Shown here: one piece after another, positions 3,814 to 7,515 of the stretch | Layout of the letters: each line of letters starts with the position of its first letter | Numbering within the stretch: position 1 is the stretch's first letter | Assembly: GCA_035403265.1 (NCBI GenBank) | Contig: DAONEV010000205.1 | Location: forward strand, 1 to 7,515 | Direction of reading: 5' to 3' | Source of the DNA: JAAYVZ01 sp035403265 | GTDB taxonomy: Bacteria; Acidobacteriota; Thermoanaerobaculia; Thermoanaerobaculales; Thermoanaerobaculaceae | Length of the DNA stretch: 7,515 nt | The notes under the pieces: model-generated | What the model saw: the letters and a program-made list of their open reading frames with translations, nothing else | Told to the model about the DNA's origin: nothing | The model's database searches: none | Translations under genes and position numbers: made by a program

Positions 3814-6351
3814 ATGCTGGAAGCGGGGCAGTGTCTGGGGCACTTCGAGCTGGTCGCGCCACTGGGGCGCGGTGGCATGGGGGAGGTGTGGCGGGCCCGC
3901 GACCTGCGTCTCGGGCGCGAGGTCGCGGTCAAGCTGCTGCCTGAGCGACTGGCTTTCGACCCCGAGTACGTGAGCCGATTCGAGCGCGAGGCGCGCGCCC
4001 TCGCCGCCCTCAACCACCCCCACGTGGCCCAGATCCACGAGCTCGCGGAGGTGGAGCCACCCGATGGGATCGGTGCGCCGCTGCGTGTCATCGTCATGGA
4101 GCTGGTTGAAGGGCAGACGGTGACCCAACGGCTGGAGCGCGGGCCCTTGCCGGTCGCCGAGGCCGTGCGCATTGCCCTCCAGGTGGCGCGGGCTCTTGCC
4201 GCGGTGCACGCCCGTGGCGTCGTTCACCGCGACCTCAAGCCCAGCAACATCGTGCTTGCGGCCGAAGGGGACGCGAAGGTGCTGGACTTCGGCCTCGCCC
4301 GCATGCGCCCCACCTGGCGAACCGGGGCCGAGGTGGACGTCACGGCCAAGCTCACCGACTCGGCCGTGGTCGTGGGCACCGCGTCGTACATGGCGCCCGA
4401 GCAGATCCGGGGCGAGGCCAGCGACGAGCGGTGCGATGTCTGGGGGTTCGGCTGCACCCTGGCGGAGATGCTGAGCGGCACGAACCTGGTATCGGGCGGC
4501 TCGGTGCCCGAGATTGCCGCCAACGTGCTGGGCGGCCGGCTTGCCTGGGACTCGCTCCCGGCCCGTCTGCCTCGCGCTCTGCGGGCGCTCCTCCACGACT
4601 GCGTCAACGCCGACCGCTTCCGGCGACCCGAGATGGCGGAAGTGGTGCGTCGCCTGGAAGCGCTCCAGAGGCCCGGAAGCGGGCGGCAGCGCTGGCCCTG
4701 GGTTCTGCTCGTGACAGCCGGAGTGATCGGCGCGGCAATGCTGGCGGTCCAGGAGCGGCCTGCAACGCGCAGCGCGCTGCTCGGCCCGGATGGTCGCCTG
4801 CCGGTCGCCGTGGACGACGGTCCTGGCGGCAGCGCCCAGGCCGGGGAGGTCGCAACGGCTCGCAACGAGCTGCTGCGTCGCCTTGCGGGCTCGCAGGCCC
4901 TGGAGGTGGTGCCCGTCCCGCAAGCTCTCGTCCTCGTGCGCAGCGAGGTCGCTCAAGACGCCGGCACGGTCCGACTGCATCTGCTCGTCGAGGACCCGCT
5001 CTCGCACGGGGTGCTCGCCGTCTTCGAGCTGCCCCTGGGGTCGGAGGTACCTCCCGAGTCCACCACGGCAGCCGCGACGGCTGTGGTTGCCGGCCTTGAG
5101 ATGGAGCAGGTGGACCGGGAGCTGGAGGGCGACGACCCGTATTACGGGTTCCTGGTGCGGAGGACGCGGCGTCTCGAGGCCGCCCAGGCCTTCAGGGACG
5201 GCGTGCGCCTCGCGGAGCGCAGCCGCAACCAGGAGGCCCGCGAGGCTTTCGAACGCGCTCTGGCGGCAGATCCGTCGTTCTGGCCGGCTCCTCTCTATCT
5301 TGCCCTTCTGGCCAAGGCCAACGCGCGCTTCGACGAGGCCCACGCGCAGATCGCCCGCCTACGTGATCTGCTCCCTCAGCCGGGCGCGACCGAGGCGGTC
5401 ATCATCGAGGTGGCGAGTGCCCACGTGGCCGAGGACAACCAGCGCCAGCTCGAGGCGCTGCAGCGGGCGCTCGAGCTCTTCCCCGGCTCCGGGTACCTGT
5501 CGTTCCGCACCGCCCAGAGCCTGCGCATCCAGGACCGGCCCGGGGAGGCGATCCCCCTGCTGGAAAGGCTGCTTCGGCGCAACTGGCGGCCCGACTGGAG
5601 CCCGACGCGCGAGGTGCTGGCCCACTGCCAGCTCCTATCGGCGCGCTACGAGGATGTGCTCCGGACCTGTCAGGAAGGGGAGGAACGGTTTCCGACCCGT
5701 CACCGCTACCCCTACCTGGCCGCCTGTGCGCTGCAGCAGCTCGGGCGCACCGAGGAGGCGCGGCAGTCCCTGCGCACGGCCATCCGCAAGTACCTCGACC
5801 ATTCGGGCACGGCGCCTCTCGCCGTCCGGCAAACAGCGCAGTACTGGGCCTCCTTGTTGCGCTGGCCCGAGGAGCGAGCCCGGCAGTGGCAAGAGGTGTT
5901 GGTCGAGACCGAGCGGGGGCTGGGCAAGACGCCCGGCGACGGCGAGCTGCAGCAGGCCCGGGGCGAGGCATTGGTAGGGCTGGGACGGTTCGCCGAGGCG
6001 CGGCCGATCCTTGAGTCGCTCGCGGCCGGCTCGCAGCCCTCGGCGTACGTACTCCTGGACCTCGCTCGAACGCTACATGGGCTCGGTGAGGATGCGGGTG
6101 CCCGGCAGGCCCTGGGAGGGGCCGGCGATCTCTGGCGGACCGGCCAGGAGACCGCCCGCGGCACCCTTGCCTACAACATCGCCACCGTCTGGGCGGACCT
6201 GGGCGACACCATGCAGGCCCTGGAGTGGCTGCTCCGAGCCCGCGACCTCTACGGTGTCGACCGTCAGGACCTGGCGATGGACCCCGATCTGGACCCCCTC
6301 CGGCGGGCCGGCCTGCTCGATCGTCTGCCGCCCCGCCGTCAGGCGTCCTGA
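3814..6351 (+). CDS. Transmembrane Ser/Thr protein kinase with C-terminal TPR repeats
   Basis: An 845-residue membrane kinase. The N-terminal cytoplasmic domain (about 11-275) is a complete Hanks-type Ser/Thr kinase: glycine loop LGRGGMGEV (17-25), catalytic Lys40, C-helix Glu59, HRDLKPSN (138-145, Asp140), DFG (158-160), GTASYMAPE (to Glu196). All catalytic residues are present, so it should be active. A single membrane helix, about 294-313 (from WPWVLLVTAG), is followed by an outer region of ~110 residues that weakly recalls TolB/FlgO-like domains. From ~450 to the end lie TPR-like helical pairs (for example EAREAFERALAADPSFWPAPLY), likely for protein binding outside the membrane. This layout is common among acidobacterial and myxobacterial kinases. 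ATG 3814 puts the kinase motif at the usual distance from the start; an in-frame GTG at 3742 would add 24 unrelated residues. The substrate is unknown. The neighbouring Fe-S and ParA/roadblock proteins are candidates by position only. Confidence 0.92.
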   Translation: MLEAGQCLGHFELVAPLGRGGMGEVWRARDLRLGREVAVKLLPERLAFDPEYVSRFEREARALAALNHPHVAQIHELAEVEPPDGIGAPLRVIVMELVEGQTVTQRLERGPLPVAEAVRIALQVARALAAVHARGVVHRDLKPSNIVLAAEGDAKVLDFGLARMRPTWRTGAEVDVTAKLTDSAVVVGTASYMAPEQIRGEASDERCDVWGFGCTLAEMLSGTNLVSGGSVPEIAANVLGGRLAWDSLPARLPRALRALLHDCVNADRFRRPEMAEVVRRLEALQRPGSGRQRWPWVLLVTAGVIGAAMLAVQERPATRSALLGPDGRLPVAVDDGPGGSAQAGEVATARNELLRRLAGSQALEVVPVPQALVLVRSEVAQDAGTVRLHLLVEDPLSHGVLAVFELPLGSEVPPESTTAAATAVVAGLEMEQVDRELEGDDPYYGFLVRRTRRLEAAQAFRDGVRLAERSRNQEAREAFERALAADPSFWPAPLYLALLAKANARFDEAHAQIARLRDLLPQPGATEAVIIEVASAHVAEDNQRQLEALQRALELFPGSGYLSFRTAQSLRIQDRPGEAIPLLERLLRRNWRPDWSPTREVLAHCQLLSARYEDVLRTCQEGEERFPTRHRYPYLAACALQQLGRTEEARQSLRTAIRKYLDHSGTAPLAVRQTAQYWASLLRWPEERARQWQEVLVETERGLGKTPGDGELQQARGEALVGLGRFAEARPILESLAAGSQPSAYVLLDLARTLHGLGEDAGARQALGGAGDLWRTGQETARGTLAYNIATVWADLGDTMQALEWLLRARDLYGVDRQDLAMDPDLDPLRRAGLLDRLPPRRQAS

Positions 6352-6367
6352 TCTCCCTCCCGCCAAT

Positions 6368-7515
6368 TCACTGGACGAGCGCTCGGACGAGCATGCCGTG
6401 CAGGTACGCCAGCTCTTCCGGGGGCAGGCCGGCCGCGAGGGTGACGGACACGCGATCGCTGCGGGCGAGGATGCCTGGCGTCTGGGCGAGACGCCAGAGC
6501 CAGTTCAGAGGCTTCGGTACTGCGCCGCCGTCGGGCAAGCGGCCGCGGTCCAGCGACCACTTCCAGACCTCGGCGGTCTCCTTCCCCAGCGGGATCCCGG
6601 GGGCGTCGAGGCGCGGCAGGATGAGCTCCTCGAGCTCGTCGGCAGGGATCGCCACCCTTTGTCGGGTGAGCCAGTGGACCATCTCGACGCGCAACCCCAG
6701 GCGGTTGGCCTCGATCACGGTGCGGCGCAGGACCTGGCTGCCGGCCCCCTTGAGCGTGAGCAGCAGCGGCGCCAACACGAAGAGCAGCCCGAGGCCGAGG
6801 AAGGGTGACCAACCTCCCCGCAGCAGTGCGGGCAGGAGGTTAGCGCCGACAATGGTCGAAAAGACGGCCGCGAACCCGACCGGAATCCACCCGACCGCGC
6901 TCACCCCGGCTCCCGCAATCTCGATCCGTAGCCCATCCGAGGTCCGTTCTACCCGGGCGCGCGGATCGGGAGGTGCGGAGGGCAACGGGGGGAGCTCGCC
7001 GGTACGGTGCAGGCGCGAGCGCAGCGGCTCGTCCAGCCTCGCGGGCTGCCGCACCACGGGGATCCCGGCCGAATGGTCGTGGAGGGGCAGATCGAGGAAG
7101 CGGGCGACCTGCTCGCCGGTCGCCCGCGCCTGCTGGTAGTCGGACGGCTTGTCGAGCACCAGAGCCTCGATTCCGGCCGACCCGGCGAGTCGGACCGGGT
7201 AGGTGGTCGGCGAGTCGGAGCCACCGGATTCCTTCTCGATCGTCACGCGGTCGACGCCGGCGAACGACATCGCCTTCCGGCGCCCCAGGCCGGCGGCCCT
7301 CCACCACGTGACCTCGACCTTCTCCCGCCGATCGAGAAACGCGCCGCCGCGGACGAACGCGCAGAATCCTCCGCCGAGCAGGGCCATGGTGCCGACGGCC
7401 AGAAGCACGATCGTCGCCCGAGGCTGCCCACTCCTGGCCTCGACCAGTTTCCACGCCGTGAAGAGGAGCCCGGCACCGAAGAGCAGCAGCACGATGCCGA
7501 GCCGGCGCAGACACC
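6368..7515 (-). CDS. Unknown membrane protein with two membrane-helix pairs, 5' end outside the window
   Basis: The frame on the - strand is open to the right edge and stops at TGA 6370-6368. A GTG at 7492 could start it (374 residues), but it has no ribosome site and hydrophobic coding continues upstream of it, so the true start is probably beyond the window. Counting from that GTG, hydrophobic helices lie at about 1-17, 27-48, 198-222 and 229-249. After each helix pair comes a strand-rich soluble part: 53-120 (with VEVTWWRAAGLGRRKAMSF) and 255-300 (with LGLRVEMVHWLTRQRVAIP). The first ends in GEQVARFLDLPL, a tail often seen after PH-like domains of small bacterial membrane proteins. A Pro-rich linker spans about 165-182. 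The two halves may be a duplication. I do not recognise the family and assign no function. It converges on the kinase gene with a 16-base gap and is likely a separate transcription unit. Confidence 0.8.
   Translation of the reverse strand, partial: CLRRLGIVLLLFGAGLLFTAWKLVEARSGQPRATIVLLAVGTMALLGGGFCAFVRGGAFLDRREKVEVTWWRAAGLGRRKAMSFAGVDRVTIEKESGGSDSPTTYPVRLAGSAGIEALVLDKPSDYQQARATGEQVARFLDLPLHDHSAGIPVVRQPARLDEPLRSRLHRTGELPPLPSAPPDPRARVERTSDGLRIEIAGAGVSAVGWIPVGFAAVFSTIVGANLLPALLRGGWSPFLGLGLLFVLAPLLLTLKGAGSQVLRRTVIEANRLGLRVEMVHWLTRQRVAIPADELEELILPRLDAPGIPLGKETAEVWKWSLDRGRLPDGGAVPKPLNWLWRLAQTPGILARSDRVSVTLAAGLPPEELAYLHGMLVRALVQ

Noticed and set aside
3782..3973. Short frame beginning at GTG 3782 after the purine-rich AAGAAGGAAG, as a leader peptide
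   Set aside because: It overlaps the kinase start in another frame, is Trp/Cys/Ser-rich as shadow frames are, and the ribosome site is 11 bases away.
3679..5343. Long open frame on the - strand (554 codons) opposite the kinase gene
   Set aside because: No recognisable motif and composition typical of a shadow of the GC-rich kinase frame.
6339..6351. Small inverted repeat TCAGG-CGT-CCTGA at the end of the kinase gene as a terminator
   Set aside because: The stem is only five base pairs, overlaps the stop codon and has no T-run after it.

Overview
The window is a GC-rich, gene-dense stretch of bacterial chromosome. Genes are short-spaced and several have clear Shine-Dalgarno sites. The large Ser/Thr kinase fused to a membrane anchor and TPR repeats, together with the GC-rich codon use, suggests Acidobacteriota (for example a Thermoanaerobaculia-like lineage) or a myxobacterium/deltaproteobacterium relative. 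That is an inference from gene style only; there is no rRNA or tRNA gene in the window to anchor it.

Layout. Six genes read on the + strand: (1) the 3' end of a V4R-type (4-vinyl-reductase-like) small-molecule-binding protein, cut by the window edge, to 313; (2) a HycI/HybD-type (peptidase M52) hydrogenase maturation protease, 382-960; (3) a ParA/MinD-type P-loop ATPase, 989-1804; (4) a roadblock/LC7-like protein, 1776-2324, overlapping the ATPase gene by 29 bases; (5) a wide cysteine-rich protein with a winged-helix-like N-terminus and a C-terminal 2[4Fe-4S] ferredoxin domain, 2445-3731; (6) a transmembrane Ser/Thr protein kinase with C-terminal TPRs, 3814-6351. A seventh gene on the - strand, 6368 to the right edge, encodes a partial four-helix membrane protein that converges on the kinase gene.

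How the parts may work together. Genes 1-4 are so tightly packed that they look like one operon. It combines a ligand/metabolite-sensing type domain (V4R), a maturation endopeptidase, a positioning/partition-type ATPase and a roadblock protein. Roadblock proteins usually partner small Ras-like GTPases such as MglA, but none is present here, and the roadblock gene is instead translationally coupled to a ParA-like ATPase. Genes 5 and 6 follow in the same direction after gaps of 120 and 82 bases, each with a TANNNT element upstream, so they may have their own promoters. They add a redox-type Fe-S protein and a signalling kinase. The set reads as a possible redox/hydrogen-linked regulatory or localisation module, but no hydrogenase structural gene is visible and the functional link is a hypothesis.

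I found no RNA genes, CRISPR arrays, insertion sequences, attachment sites or convincing terminators. There is no gene-free stretch longer than 300 bases.
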